A DNA stretch of 64,000 nucleotides from Protonemura montana (GCA_947568835.1 OX387602.1:17845021-17909020); one strand, 5' to 3'; positions 1 to 13,198 are shown, counted from the stretch's first letter. Made by a program: numbers and translations. The notes: a model not told the origin generated them from the sequence alone.

Positions 1-335
1 GTCTATTTTATCTTACCTTGGCACTAGTCTTCAAAAAATAAAAAAATATATATATTTATTTATTAACAAATGGGATTTGAATCTTAAGTAATAAAATCAC
101 TAGAAAATTAGTCGTTTTTTACTTGACATTCAAAACCCGTTGAAAATTTTTTTTTATAACTATTGGTATCATTTGTTACATACTTGTAAGATTTGAGTGT
201 AGTGATAAAAAAAAAAACTTGCTCATATAATTTTAATAACCAGCTGTGCCAAGTTGCTTTGATTTATTTTATAGTCTAATAATGGGTAAAGCTTCTTTGG
301 CTTGTAACTTACATTTTTATCTTCTTTCTCTTAAG

Positions 336-3300
336 ATTACCCTGGAAGCGATGAAGTCTGACATCGATGAAGTCTCGCTGCAAGGCGTTGAGTTCTGGTC
401 GAACGTTAGCGACGAGGAGGTGGACCTTGCGATTGAACACTCCGAGGCTCAGGAGTCTGGCCAGCCTCCGTCACGCACCTCGCAGTTCTACGCCAAGGGG
501 GCGCTTCAGTTTCTTGTGCCCGTGCTCATACAGAAGCTTACGAAGCAGGAGGAGATGGACGACGAGGATGATTGGAATCCCAGCAAGGCGGCCGGAGTTT
601 GCTTGCTCCTTCTCGCCACGTGCTGCGAGGATGACATTGTGCCGTTTGTGCTACCCTTCGTCAAGGACAACATTAAGAGTCCTGACTGGAGGTTTAGAGA
701 CGCTTCTCTGATGGCTTTCGGTGAGTTCAAACAGGAAAATTTGAGAAGGTTGCAGATTCTTAACTGTATTGGTAGTAAGCATGGTATAGGAAGGAAAGAA
801 GCCTATTTTGTCATTTAATAGTGATTATTTTAGCTGGGCTTGAAGTGTAATTTATTTAAACATATCATGTCAAAGGCTGCAAAGTTTGAAGAGTTAAAAA
901 GTTACTCGGCATTTGAACTCCTCTCGGGATTAAAGCTAGCACAATTATTTCTTAAAATATTCTTGCAGGATGGCTATTAAATACCATCACTTAGTCTAGC
1001 TCTTGCCACTCATCACCTGTTAACTCCTCCAGGCTCGATCATGGGCGGCCTGCAGCCGACAACTCTGAAGCCGCTGGTAGAGCAGGCGATGCCGACGCTG
1101 ATCGAACTGATGTACGACGAGTGCGTCGTGGTGCGGGACACGACGGCGTGGACCATCGGCCGCGTCTGTGAGATCATCCCTGAGGCAGCCATCAATGACA
1201 CATACCTTAAGCCGCTGCTCGAGTGTCTGGTCACTGGGTTAAAGTCCGAGGCACGCGTCGCATCCAACGTCTGCTGGGCGTTCACAGGTCTTGCCGAAGC
1301 TGCCTACGAGCAGGTGGGTCTTGTCAAGTAACTTCTGCTTGCTGCTATCAGATGCCTGGATTTTTTATCAGAGATTTTCACCCATAGTTCTTCACCTATA
1401 GTCAACATCAACTCAACATCTTACTGCTCAACATCTACTAAATTCAATATTTTTAGTAGCTATGTCAGTACTTCAAATTTGGCTAACCATTGCTTATCTC
1501 TACTTCCGTCATAGGTGGAAGGTAATGACGAGACAAACCAGCCGGAGACGTATTGCCTCTCGCAGTACTTTGAGTTCATCATCCAGCGGCTGCTGGAGAC
1601 CACTGATCGGCCAGACGGCGCCACCGGAAACCTGCGCTCGGCCGCGTATGAGGCTCTCATGGAAATAGTTAAGAACTCCCCTCGAGACTGCTACTACACC
1701 GTCCAGAAAACCACGATGGTGATTCTAGAGCGACTGCAGCAGGTGCTGCAGATGGAGACCCACATCCAGAACCACAGCGACCGTGCGCAGTACAATGACC
1801 TTCAGAGTCTGCTGTGTGCCACACTGCAGAGCGTGCTGCGCAAGGTGAGTCCTGTAGCCCAAGCGATTCTTTTTAAACAGTCGGTTCAGCATTTCATAAG
1901 ATTGTGTGTCTTTAGATGTAGAAATAGGGGCTCTAAAGACGGAGTAATTACTAGAACTCCTACTTTGCAGGTGACCCCAGAGGATGCGCCGCAGATCTCT
2001 GATGCAATCATGACAGCATTGCTGCAGATGTTCAATTCTAACTCGTGCAAGGCTGGTGGTGTGCAAGAGGACGCGCTGATGGCCGTCTCCACCCTGGTGG
2101 AAGTGCTCGGAGACGGGTTCCTGAAGTATATGGATGCATTCAAGCCGTTCCTTTACCTGGGTCTCAAAAACCATGCTGAGTATCAGGTGTGCGGCTCGGC
2201 GGTGGGCCTCACCGGAGACATCTGCCGTGCGCTTAAGGCCAAGGTGCTGCCATACTGCGATGAGATCATGACACTGCTGCTCGCCAATCTGGGGGTGAGT
2301 CGCCAGTGAGACGTGGGATTTTCCATAAGCATGACATACAGAATGTCCCTAAGGTCTGCAGTTTGCACAGAAATAAACTTCCTATATCTTCAGAAACATC
2401 GTCCGTATTCCAGTGAGAATCTTATGTTTTAGGGCAAAGATAATAACTAATAACTTATTAGTAATAAGCCATGCGTTAACATTTTGTGTTGAGATGTAGA
2501 ACTTCTCGTAGTAAGATAAACTCGTTATGATCTAATTGCTGAGAAAATCCATGCGATCCAATGGTTGAGGAAGATTTGCTGAACATTTTTATGCTGAGGT
2601 AGTGTACAGAAAAGTGTGTCTTTGCAGGCATGTGTTATTTTTATCAAACAGCTATTTACTTTTTCTCTCTACTATGTATATGAAGACAGTAGAAAAGAGA
2701 TGTCCAGAGATTATAGACTACCTACCAGAGAATAGAAAGTAGCCAGCATATCTTGGAAAACTTCTGAAACTCCTTTCTAGCTTCTCCATATTCATAATCA
2801 TATCAAGCATTTGGACATTCTTCACACCAGTACGCTATAACACAATGTCGATATAACATCCATAATGTACCTTTGGCTAAAGCGGCATTTCAATATCTGC
2901 AGACTGGGCCCCAGGGAACCTCTTTTTTTTATTCCTACTAATATAAAATTATCTCATCTTTGCAGGATAACACAGTACACCGAGGCGTGAAGCCACAGAT
3001 TCTTTCGGTGTTTGGTGATCTGGCCATCAGCATTGGACCCGAGTTCAAGAAGTATTTAGAAGTCGTCCTGCAAACTCTGACACAGGCATCGCAGGCCGAT
3101 GTCGATAGGGTAAGCAACATGCACATGTGGCAAAGGTTGCACTAAAGGCAAATGTTTGTCATAACTCGATGTTTGCAGCGTGCTTTAGACTCCCGTCATT
3201 TCCTTAAGAGTGCATTTTTTTGAGAAACAGATGTTCCTAGTATGATTATTTAAGAGTTGATATTTTTCACAGAACGACTATGACATGATCGACTACTTGA

Positions 3301-5208
3301 ATGAATTGCGCGAGGGCGTTCTCGAGGCGTACACGGGCATCCTTCAGGGCCTGAAAGGCGATGGAGAATCCCCGAGTCCAGATGTGATGCTCATCGAGCC
3401 CCATGTGCACTTTATTGTCTCCTTTATAACAGCTGTTGCCCTCGACCCCGATCACTCGGACGGTAACATCTGTGTCTGCACCGGACTCATCGGGTACGTC
3501 CAGCTTGCACCAAGTTATAGGTTTCTTCTTTGGGTACTAAGGTTAGGTCAGATGGGGGAGATATACCCTAATATAGTAGTCGTTGTTTCCATATCTCAGG
3601 TGAACTGGTCAGCATAGGCTCCATTGACCATTGTATATCTTGCATTCTTATTTCTTGGATTATTTTTTGTTCATTTGTGTTATTTACTAGAGAGTGGTCA
3701 GCTTTTCACTTAAGTGCCTTCTCTGCAATTGGCACTTAGTCTAGTTGTTTTCTCTGTAGAGAATGTTGATTTAGCCACAAGATTTTTTTTTACTCCTTAT
3801 GGTTAAAAAGTTCCGGGGGGGGGGGGGGGGGGGGACTAGTTACCCTGCGCATGCTTTGACTCCCCTTTTCCTTAAGATCTTGGGTTGTATGGTAGCTACA
3901 GAGTTCTAATAGAGCTCAAATGAAAGCTAATTGCTTGCTCTGTGAATATAAAAGAACATCTGACATTTTGTGGAAACTTATTTGATTTTGATTTTTTACA
4001 TCTATATTTTCCAAAATGTCCCATCTGAATTTTTTTTTATGTTGACAACATATGCATTGTTATTTGTGCCAAAGTTTAAGATTGGCCTTCCACCAGTTTC
4101 CTTGGAAAAAATATTTTGGGTGTAATGTTGATTTTTTGTCACATACGAAGCTTGGTCCATCTATTATAAAACAACATTGATATACTGGTTAGCTTACTAT
4201 CATATAATTCCACACCAGTAATATGATAAGTAATAAGATTGTTGAATATTCTGCATAGCGCATAGCTGCGTAGTATGCTTTGCCGTTTTAAATCACATTT
4301 TTGGTAAGCGCTGCCCTGCTGGTGCCTGCAGCTGACACAACGTGTGTTTGACCAGTCACTGTGTTGGGGTCAACCAGTGATAACAATAATCTAATTACTC
4401 GTCTAATTACTGGTGTAGAATTATACCATTTCAGATGGTCATCTCAGATGGTCAGATTATATCATCTGGTAAGTTAACCATTACATCAATTTTGTTTTGT
4501 AATGGGTGGACCAAGCTTCGTACGTGACACAAAATCGACATTACACTCAAAATATTTTTTTCTTTAGAAACTGCTGGAAGGCCAATCTTAAATGTTGGCA
4601 CAAGTAACAATGCATTTGTTGTCAACATTAAAAAAAATATATTCAGATGAATCAGAGAATTCTTTTCTTATGTGGCATTTTGGAGAATATAGATGTAAAA
4701 AATCAAAATTAAATAAGTTCACCCAAAATGTCATGTGTTATTTTATATTCAGATAGAGCATGAAATAGTTCTCATTTGAGTTCTGTTGGAACTCTGTAGC
4801 TTCCATAGAACACAAGATATTAGGAAGTCAATGCACGAGCAGGGGGTAAAATGACCCCATTTTCCACCTCCTGTAACTTTTGAACCCTCGAGTAAAAAAA
4901 ATTAAAATAAAAAGAACTTTGGCCAAATCCACAGTTCATACAAGTGCACCAAATTTCATCAAAATTGAGTCGGTCATTGCCAAAGATGAGTGATTTGACA
5001 TAGAATGACCCTATTTAGTTTCTTTTTCTCGCCCAACAGTGATTTGTGCTTGGCTTTTGGCCGTCCGATGCTGGCTCTGTTGGACACCGAACCAATCAAC
5101 AATCTGCTCGCACAAGGGCGCCGCTCGCGCACTTCCAAAACCAAGATGTTGTCTTCGTGGGCGTGCAAAGAGCTGCGTAAGATCAAGACCGCTGCCTCAA
5201 GCTGGTAA
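336..5208 (+). CDS. Importin subunit beta-1 (karyopherin beta-1), C-terminal ~70%, seven exons
   Basis: This nuclear import receptor is built of HEAT repeats; the family binds importin-alpha/NLS cargo, RanGTP and FG-nucleoporins. Exons are 336-720, 1033-1313, 1515-1844, 1971-2294, 2966-3109, 3273-3493 and 5040-5208. All junctions are GT-AG and all phases agree, giving 617 residues; the N-terminus lies left of the window. Diagnostic stretches are [20 protein letters not shown], an acidic loop ([11 protein letters not shown]), [77 protein letters not shown] and the terminal [20 protein letters not shown]; all align with animal KPNB1 in order. The 126-nt intron at 1845-1970 stays open in frame, so a naive ORF runs through it. 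The stop overlaps a perfect splice-donor-like CTG/GTAAGT, so an alternative C-terminus is possible. Identity is very sure; it is a single-copy housekeeping family, the fly orthologue being Fs(2)Ket. Confidence 0.97.
3815..3834. repeat. Homopolymer (G)20
   Basis: Twenty consecutive G directly abut the left end of the foldback element in the importin intron. Length is probably polymorphic or error-prone in assembly. Confidence 0.95.
3836..4856. repeat. Foldback (long inverted-repeat) element in importin intron
   Basis: The left arm (about 3836-4230) and right arm (about 4410-4856) are imperfect reverse complements. Matching blocks include GATTGGCCTTCCACCAG versus CTGCTGGAAGGCCAATC, GAAGCTTGGTCCATC versus GGTGGACCAAGCTTC, and ACCCTGCGCATGC versus GCACGAGCAGGG. 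Arms are about 400 bp and diverged, with a short spacer. No transposase ORF is present, so it is a non-autonomous foldback or MITE-type element. I could not define a target-site duplication because the left end abuts the G run. Confidence 0.8.
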
Positions 5209-5685
5209 GTTTGTCAATGCTTTGTGTGCTTTCCTCTCGGACCATGCGAATGCTTAACTCAAATACCTCCTAATGTCTAACATCGATAACAGTACCTGGT
5301 TTTTGAGTTCGTTTGGGCGAGATTTGGTCGGTAATGCTAGTATCCAGAAAAAAGGGGGATTAAATACATCGCCCCTAGCAAGTGTCAATAACACAGATCC
5401 AACACTAAATTCCCCCTCTCCTCTTGTTTGTAGCAGTGAAATTCCACCTGGCGAATAATGGGGCGCTAATCGATAGGCGTGCATGGTAAGATGGCATGAT
5501 ATCTTACCGATTAACTAACCTAGCCTAACGTAACTTTCTAGAAACGTAGCAGGTAGTTGAAGCACGTGGGGATATGAAGATGACGCGAGAATAATCATTG
5601 CATGTTACCTCTAGTCTGTGATATTTTGCATGATCTATTTGGAATCTATACTTTTTGTTATCTTCTGTATTTTTATGTACGAAGA

Positions 5686-5691
5686 AATAAA
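5686..5691 (+). terminator. Poly(A) signal of importin beta-1
   Basis: AATAAA lies 478 nt downstream of the importin stop codon and is the best hexamer in the 3' flank. Confidence 0.6.
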
Positions 5692-5709
5692 ATAATGGAT
5701 TTTAATTTT

Positions 5710-8700
5710 ATACAGTGAAGGAAATAAGTTTGCCGGTGCTGTTGTGGGTTATCCTAGATATTTAGACTGAATATGAGTAAAGTATTTGGGCATTGGAAAC
5801 GACAAGAATTTATTGTAATTATTTGTATTTCTTGTAGTTGTTACAAAAGAGGTATAGATTGGCCCAGTTAAAGAGAGGCACCTCCGTTTCAAGGATTTTT
5901 TTCATTTGCAAGATTCGTATCGGGTTTTTGTCCAGGAATTCTTCTGATAGTAGTTGGTAATTAAGTAATTGCATCTCCCTTCGGCCCAGTTTTTGTTCTA
6001 GTCGTGTCTTGTGTGCTTGCTAGTATTAGTCATTTTTCCACCTCTCCTCTTAACCATATTTTAACTGGCTATGACTAAAATTGATCAAATAGGTCATCGA
6101 CAGTCTGTGCATCAGGTAAGCATTGTTGGTTTCGGTTAGAACATTTGGTGGGAACCAGAAAAAGCTTTCCCCTCACAAACACATTTTCTTTGCTCAGCAG
6201 AGGTGGCACTTCTTCTTGCAATTAACTCTACTTTCTTCATCAGAATGGGCAGTTTCCACGCTCATTTGTCTCTTTGTAAATAGACTCTCGTAGCATCTTG
6301 ATTAATATTTCCTGCTGTGTGAAAGCAAGCGTTCACTAAGATGGGGATGTGAGCGGGAGAGGGAATGACTGGAGTAAACTAGAGACGAGCATTGAGCGGA
6401 CTGTGGTGTGAGGAAAAGCCAGAAGTATCCAAATTTAAACCTTACTTTTTCTAAACTAAAAAGTGGGTAGAAACACAACTAGCAAGTCATTTTCCATTTG
6501 CAGATCCAACTCTTATTGTATAACCCGGGCGAAGACGTTTGGATTGGATGAACACTTTCTGAAATATTGTATTCCTACTTTTGGTTGTCTGCAAATCCCC
6601 ACTCCACTCTGAGGGCTCGTCAGGGTGTATAAGCAGAGCAACGAGGCGAGCGATTGATTCCAAATGAACTACAGATAAATCAAACAAATGCGGTGTGATT
6701 GTGATGCGTGATAAGTGTACAAGTAGGGACGCACAACTGAGTGTGAAACGAATGAGAAGACTTCATACCGAACTGCAAATCGGCGACAGACTCTACAAAT
6801 GAAATGCCAAATTATAGGTTTACCTACCAAAATGTTTCGATGAGAGGTGTCCTAGAATTTCTTCTCGGCACATACGACGACGACTTGTGGTGTGGACGTG
6901 TTTTTTCTTGCTCAGGTAGAAAAAAATTAACAAATATTTTTAAATTGTATTTTCCTGTAAAGGTGGAAAATGAGAATTTTGAGGAGTAAATGACATATCT
7001 TGCTAAACTGGTCATTTGTTACCAAGAGATGAAGTGCTGTGGTTAATATTATTGTAATATGTTAAACAAGGGTGCACTACGGCAAAACATAAAGGCACTT
7101 CACTCGGTTACCAGTTTTAGATGTGTGTGAATTCCAATGATTGAAGTGCCTTTCGATAATAACGAGCCTTTCAGTATGTTGCTACCGCCGACGCTGCAGC
7201 GGACAGATCGGCGGGGTGCATTCTGTCGTTATTATACCAATACAAGTTTAGGTTTTACAAAATTTCCTTTGATTCAAAATGTTTGGAAGCATGTGATCTG
7301 AATTTTCGAAAAATTGCAAAATTTATATTATTTGTATGATTGATTTGGCATTTATTTGTTAGGCTCTTTAGTTTGACATGTTAATATTCTTGGTAAGAAT
7401 TGATTTATTGTAATTTATGTTTGGTGAGTGATGCAACTTTCGGTAAATTGGTGGTCGCCATCTTCCTCTAAGCATCATCACAAGCCAAAGTGATGCTCAT
7501 TCTACTGAAAACAAAATGATAAATATTCTGTGATTTGAGGTGGTCCGTGCAATGCCGCCAATATTTGCACAAAATCCCTAAACGTCCTCGTTGACTGATA
7601 TCCACGCAAGCCGTTGGATCGAAATTGCGAATACTTTTTTAACGTACTATTAAACTTCCGATTGACGAGCTTATTCTGACGGACCACCTCATCTTTTCCT
7701 GACTGATATGGGTGATCAAAGCGTCCCTACGCAGTGTGCCTGGAATCATTCCATGCCTGCCGAAGCAATATTCCTATCTTCCGACGGCATGGATATATTA
7801 GTAATTGCATTGTATCAATGAATGACACCACGTCAGTGTCCGTAGTGTGAAAGAACAGAATCTGTTTGTCTTATGCCAGTGTGTAAATGAGTGAGAAAAT
7901 GTGATAAACCTAACTATAAGGTCATGGTGATTAGCCTGTGAAGGATTTCACTTTGCTTATAAGTCTTTGAATAGATGTTTTTGATGATTGTTACTAAATG
8001 CTGTATGGTAGATTTAGTTCTTAATTTTTTATGAATGTTATGTGTGAACTGTGTTTAATTGCTAAGCTGTGTGTGCCATTCGAAGTAACGTTAGCATGCA
8101 AGCTTGATTCTTCGGAAGTTTCACTGGAGCCTGTTGCTTCCCACCCGCTTATCTAGAGAGTTTCCAATACAGAAAACCCCCAAAACATTAACTTCCCGAT
8201 TCATGGCTTAGGTATATATTAAGAGAGAATAATGTAGATAATGATTGTAACTTTTTGGCTTCAGTTTCAAATCTCGGTCTCTTAAGGGTAATTTCAAGAT
8301 CTAGGCATTTCCTGGATCCTTTATAATATGATGATAGGTTCTTGCGGTATTGTAATCATTGGAGCTCGAACAAGCTCATTTTATATTGAATAAGCAAATT
8401 TGATTTTTTTTTGTTTTGTTATCCCAGACCAATAAAATGATCTTAGTCTGTAGCAACCACTGTCTTTTTTATGGTGTAGTTTTTAGTCTCAAAACACTTC
8501 TGAAACCAATAATACCTCTATTCCACAAGCAATTGGAAATCAAGCAATATTACTTCTTTTCATTAATTTTGTTCATCATTCTACTTGCAACCTCTTGTTA
8601 TTAATCCACATCCTGCAATCCACGATTCCCTTGCTACGTTGAGTTTTAGCTTCCTACCTCATTCAGTTCAAATACACCTTTGATGCTGCATTGGTTTTAT

Positions 8701-8870
8701 ACCCACAGAAAATGCACCCCTTCTTATTATGCCAAATTTAAGCTGAAAGAAGCTTGTGGAGTTTGTAGCTTTGCATTATTGACTAGAAGACTAAGCTGTT
8801 GGTAATAAGGGCCTTTTTGTCGCAAAACCATGTGACCACGCTTCTAAGGTTTCCCTTGCCGCGACACTCG
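5710..8870. other. Intergenic region between importin and the SLC22 gene
   Basis: About 3.2 kb of AT-rich DNA without a supportable coding exon; ORFs are short and lack family resemblance. It contains a 12-bp inverted repeat (AAAGGCACTTCA near 7092, TGAAGTGCCTTT near 7143) and a short TIR-bounded segment (next entry). The promoter of the downstream transporter should lie in the right-hand part, but I see no clear TATA box. Confidence 0.6.
7540..7692. repeat. Short segment bounded by 13-bp inverted repeats (MITE-like)
   Basis: TGAGGTGGTCCGT at the left edge is matched by ACGGACCACCTCA at the right edge, about 150 bp apart. The interior is non-coding apart from an incidental minus-strand reading frame. 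Size and ends suit a tiny MITE, but I cannot assign a superfamily. Confidence 0.45.
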
Positions 8871-8875
8871 ACTCC

Positions 8876-8956
8876 ATGCCAGTAATTTCTAATGGAAAGG
8901 CTAAAGGATGTCGCCAGAGCATCAAGGAAAAGCTCCCACTGCAGCAGAAAATGTCA
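8876..8956 (+). CDS. Candidate first coding exon of the SLC22 gene
   Basis: ATG at 8876 opens 27 codons ending at a TCA/GTATAC donor. Splicing to the acceptor at 9201 is phase-compatible and continues into DDGMDLDDLLPHVGEFG. The exon encodes a basic, non-hydrophobic segment (MPVISNGKAKGCRQS...). The donor is weak, and the ATG at 9211 alone would give a normal SLC22 N-terminus, so this is tentative. Confidence 0.3.
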
Positions 8957-9210
8957 GTATACCAGTCTCATTATTTTACAACTTAATTGTGCCTTTTTTG
9001 TTAGTGTTCTCTTTCATAACATATCTTTTTGGTGGTTGATCCTCTCAAATTTCTCTTAGCTTTGAGTTCATTCAGAAATCTTGTTCATTTGTTGCCTCTT
9101 GTTATGTAGTTCAATGTCCTTTACCTTCACATGACTTTGCTTATCACACATCCACCTTGTTTGGAGTGTAGTTCCCAATTTTTTGGTGTGTATCTTCTTA
9201 GGATGATGGC

Positions 9211-12200
9211 ATGGATCTGGATGATCTACTGCCTCATGTTGGAGAATTTGGTCGTTACCAGAAGTTGCTACTCTGGTTCGTCTGTCTGCCTGCTTGCATC
9301 CCATGTGGGTTCTGTGCATTCAACCAGCTCTTCATGGCAGATATTCCAGATCATTGGTGTAGAGTGGACGAGCTGAAAGATTTGTCTTTAGAGTTGAGAC
9401 GCTCACTGGCCATTCCTTCGCAGGTATGTACACAAGTGTTTTATTCTGGACGCATTTAACTTATTAATTCTTAATGGGTTAAGTTGGCTTTCTCCAATTT
9501 TTGCATGTCTTCAAATGCATCCAAACTTAATCTTATTGTGCATAGAAGACGTGACAGCATCGTCGCTAAATACAGATGCTAATGCTTCTCATTATCGTGT
9601 TAACAATATTCATACTTTTGGGGCGGGCGAAGTAAAATAGCAGATATCCTATCTTGCAGAGTTTGGTTTTTTTGCAAACCTCTATGGCATAAAACTGTCA
9701 GAGGTTTCATTATCACCAGCCATATTAGATAATCAATAGATTGCTAATCTTTTGATTTTATATGGCTCTTGCTTGGCCATAATCTGCCAAGAAGCCCATC
9801 AAAGTCTAATTTGATTAGGAATCATTTTTATTATCATCCCATGACAGTGGAGAAATTTTCTATCTACCATTTATGCTAGAGTGGCTTTTTGCCACTAGTT
9901 TTTTTGGTAATATTAGCTTCCTTGAATAAGATAAAATATTATTTTGAATGTATGACATCTTGGGAAGTATTTTATGATTTGCTCTTCAGGACTCAACAAA
10001 TGCAACATTTCAACACTGCCACCGCTATGCAGTTAATTGGTCCGAGATACTGAGCAACACGAGTCTTGCAGAACTCAAAGCGGATCCAGCTTGGCCAACA
10101 GAATTCTGTCCAAATGGATGGGAATATGACTTATCAGACATAACTTCATCTATAGTTATTGACGTTAGTTCTACTTACCACATTTCAAGACCTTACCAAC
10201 CAGAATTCGACCACTGTCATTTGTAACCCCCACATTCTGTGTTTTCTGTAGTTTGACCTGGTGTGTAACTATGCTATCTACCCAACGATTGGATTGGCTG
10301 CCCTAAATACTGGTGGTCCTATTGGAGTGTACCTCTTCGGGGCTCTCAACGACAGGTATTGAAAGATTTTTACTCGGAAAATGTGTTACTGCCCAGTGAC
10401 TATTTGTTCTACATTAGTGCTCGGTTCTTAGGATTGGTCGGCGGCTGTCGTTCTTTTCATGCCTGGCAACGTTGATCGCAGGCAGTTTTTTGACGGCTGC
10501 TGCAAGGGACTTTTGGTCATGGGCCACTTGTCGACTGTTGGTTGGACTGACCATACCTGCCATTTACCAGATTCCCTTCATTATATGTAAGACTTATGTT
10601 AATGTATCACTTATTTTCTTGAAGAATTACTTGTTTTTGCATTTATTTTTTAACGATATCTTTTTTTCCCCCCACAGCTTTGGAGCTGGTTGGTCCAAAT
10701 TATCGCTCCTTTGTCACAGTTATGACTTGTTTGTTCTACACTTTGGGTCTGATTCTTCTTACGGGTGTAACATACTTCATTCGCGATTGGGTGATGTTAG
10801 CTGTAGCAACTTCGGCTCCATTCCTTCTCTACTTCATCTACTGGTGGTATGTAAACATTTTTACAAATGCTGGTTAGGAATTTAAAAGATATTTTGTAGC
10901 TAAACTTATTTTATTTTTATTACTTTTTCATAACGTTATATAATCATATTTTTATGTCTATATTTTTTGTAGGTTTCTACCCGAATCTCCTCGCTGGCTC
11001 CTGGCCAAAGGCCGATTGGAAGAAGGGTCCAAAATCCTCGAGAACCTTGCTCGAGTCAATGGGAAGGAGTTGCCGCCCAGCTTTGTACTCAAGTTGAAAC
11101 AGCGCATGATGCTTCATCGAAGTCGCAGCGAAGAGAGGCGTCTTCGCGAAGGTCCTAGCGTCACAGCGTTGTGTGCAACGCCCAACATGCGGCTAAAAAC
11201 TGCGCTCATTACACTTAACTGGTAGGACTGCTTTTAATGATGGTATGAGATATCAACATGTGCTTCATTTTGTGGAAACACATCATCCATTTCAACGAGA
11301 GAGTAATTTTTCATTGATGCAGCAATTCAGTTCAACGAAATTGATGCCTTTTGAATTCTTGCCAGTGTACCCTTCTGTGCAAACTGAAATCTCTTGCTTC
11401 CTTCAGAGTATTTTCAATTCTGTTAAAATTCTTAACTAAATGCTTTTGTCGTTATGGAATAACGTCGCCCAATCAGTGCTTTATGTGGAACAGCACCATA
11501 ATATCTGATACAAGTCTAGTGTTACAGGTTTGCCAACCAGACTGTGTATGTTGGACTGAGCTACTACGGGCCTGCCTTGGGTAACGACCGCTATCTCAGT
11601 TTCCTGCTCTCGGCAGCTGTGGAGATCCCGAGCTACCTCACGTGCTGGGTAGTTATAGACCGCTGGGGCAGGCGATGGCCACTAGCCATCTCCATGATCT
11701 GTAGCGGCATCAGCTGCATTATCACAGTGCTTCTGCCCGAAGGTCAGCTAAGCTCATAATCAAGTATCTCTCATTTACTAATATCACTATTTTGCCTTAT
11801 AGTGGGAATAGGAATAAAACATGTCTCCCAAAATGTTTGCACTATATTGTTAGTTGTTATAGGTCTCATTTTAGAGATAAATATTTCTAATAGCAACATT
11901 AGTGATGATGGGTGGGTTAGGGGTATACTAAGGAATAGTTATGTAATATGTACTATCTATGTATATTCAATCCAAAGCCAGAATCACAAGAAAAAGTTTC
12001 CCATGCAATATATTAACAGTTTTTTTCACCCATTGAAATGCTGTTGTAGTGTAAAGAAAGGTTAATGGCAAAAGCTGCTTGTGAAATAGCTTACAGAGTT
12101 AGTATGTACAGTAATCATATCTTTTATGACACTTACTATGCTCTTCTAACTTTTATCTTATTTTGGGCTTGACAGATGCAGTGGTGGCAACGTTGGTCCT

Positions 12201-13198
12201 ATTTCTCTTCTCAAAGTTCGCAATTTCGGCTTCGTTCCTCATCATTTACCCATTTGCGGGCGAGCTTTATCCGACCAATCTTCGTGGAATCGGCATTGGA
12301 TTCTCAGCATACATCGGTGGTCTTGGCCTCGTAATAATACCGTTCATTACTTACCTGGTATGTCCATGAACTTGCATTTTACTTGAGCCCAATTTAACAT
12401 CAATTCACTTATCTTTGTTGATTTTTTCTATTCCTTTCTCATTTTTAAACAGGCATGATTTGTCTCTAACAGGGAGCAGAGATCTTGGTGCTCCCGCTGG
12501 TGATCATGGGGGTGGTGTCTGTTATTGGTGGGCTTTCCGGCCTCCGACTTCCAGAAACTTTGCATCATCGCCTACCACAAACCGTCGAAGAAGGAGAAGA
12601 ATTTGGACAAGACTGGACAATGGCAGACTGCTTGACCTGCATTCCAAAGAAGTACACTATTTTGAATTCATACTTATTCTGAAATCGTGTTAAAAGATGT
12701 TCAGCTGCTAGCCAAGTTGAGCTCAGGTTTTCAGCTAGTGGATCTATTAGGTTTTTGCTTGTTGATTTTGAGGCCCTGCATCAGTAAAATCAGCTGTTTC
12801 AAAAATAGTATTTTACATTAGAACTGTTTAATTACTCTATTACTTGTAAGTCATTACTCAATATAAGAGATGCAGATATATAGGTTTTCATCATCAAATA
12901 AAAAATAATAAAAAATACGTATTCAAAATAAACTAGAACACTTCAAAATAAACAGGAAATTGACCATCATTGTTGATTTGTAATCAGACCATCAGTGGCT
13001 TCGTATGAAGACCTAGCTGCACCACAAGAATTGGAGCTGTCCCTTCGACGCATGTCCAGCACCCGAACGACCAGAGGAGAAGGTACCCCTTTGAGCAGCG
13101 GAGAAATTTTCCGACCACCTCGGCTCACGCGACAGGCAAGCACCATGGAGACTCCAGTCGACTCATCAGGTGCGCTCAAGATGACCTACTGGTTCTAG
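9211..13198 (+). CDS. Organic cation/carnitine transporter-like protein, SLC22 family (MFS)
   Basis: Twelve-helix plasma-membrane transporter of organic cations, anions or carnitine; the substrate cannot be predicted. Exons are 9211-9423, 9990-10163, 10252-10355, 10432-10586, 10678-10846, 10973-11221, 11528-11742, 12176-12357, 12473-12651 and 12988-13198, phases consistent, 616 residues. Seen: N-terminal DDLLPHVGEFGRYQ; a large Cys-containing extracellular loop with N-glycosylation sequons (NAT, NWS, NTS) ending CPNGWEYD; MFS motif GALNDRIGRRLS; PESPRWLLAKGR after helix 6; VVIDRWGRRW; ELYPTNLRGIGIG; and the post-helix-12 GLRLPETL. The tenth exon encodes a Ser/Arg-rich cytosolic tail ending in TYWF. 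The start is uncertain: the reading frame stays open to an acceptor at 9201, and 8876-8956 could be an upstream coding exon joining in phase. Fly relatives are Orct and Orct2. Confidence 0.93.

Larger units (their letters stand above)
3494..5039 (+). other. Last intron of importin beta-1, carrying transposon-derived sequence
   Basis: This 1546-nt intron is by far the longest of the importin introns in view. It holds a 20-nt G run and a foldback element (entries below). The 4900-5010 stretch ends in an ATGACCC motif like the one near 4855, so repeat-derived sequence may reach almost to the acceptor's pyrimidine tract. Confidence 0.85.

Noticed and set aside
1845-1970. Importin coding sequence continuing through 1845-1970
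   Set aside because: The stretch is open in frame but is bounded by GTGAGT and TTTGCAG, and its translation has no counterpart in importin beta. It is a 126-nt intron.
12652-12682. C-terminus of the SLC22 protein as read through (ending YTILNSYLF)
   Set aside because: A donor at 12651/12652 joins in phase to 12988-13198, which encodes a plausible cytosolic tail followed closely by a poly(A) signal. The read-through stop is intronic.
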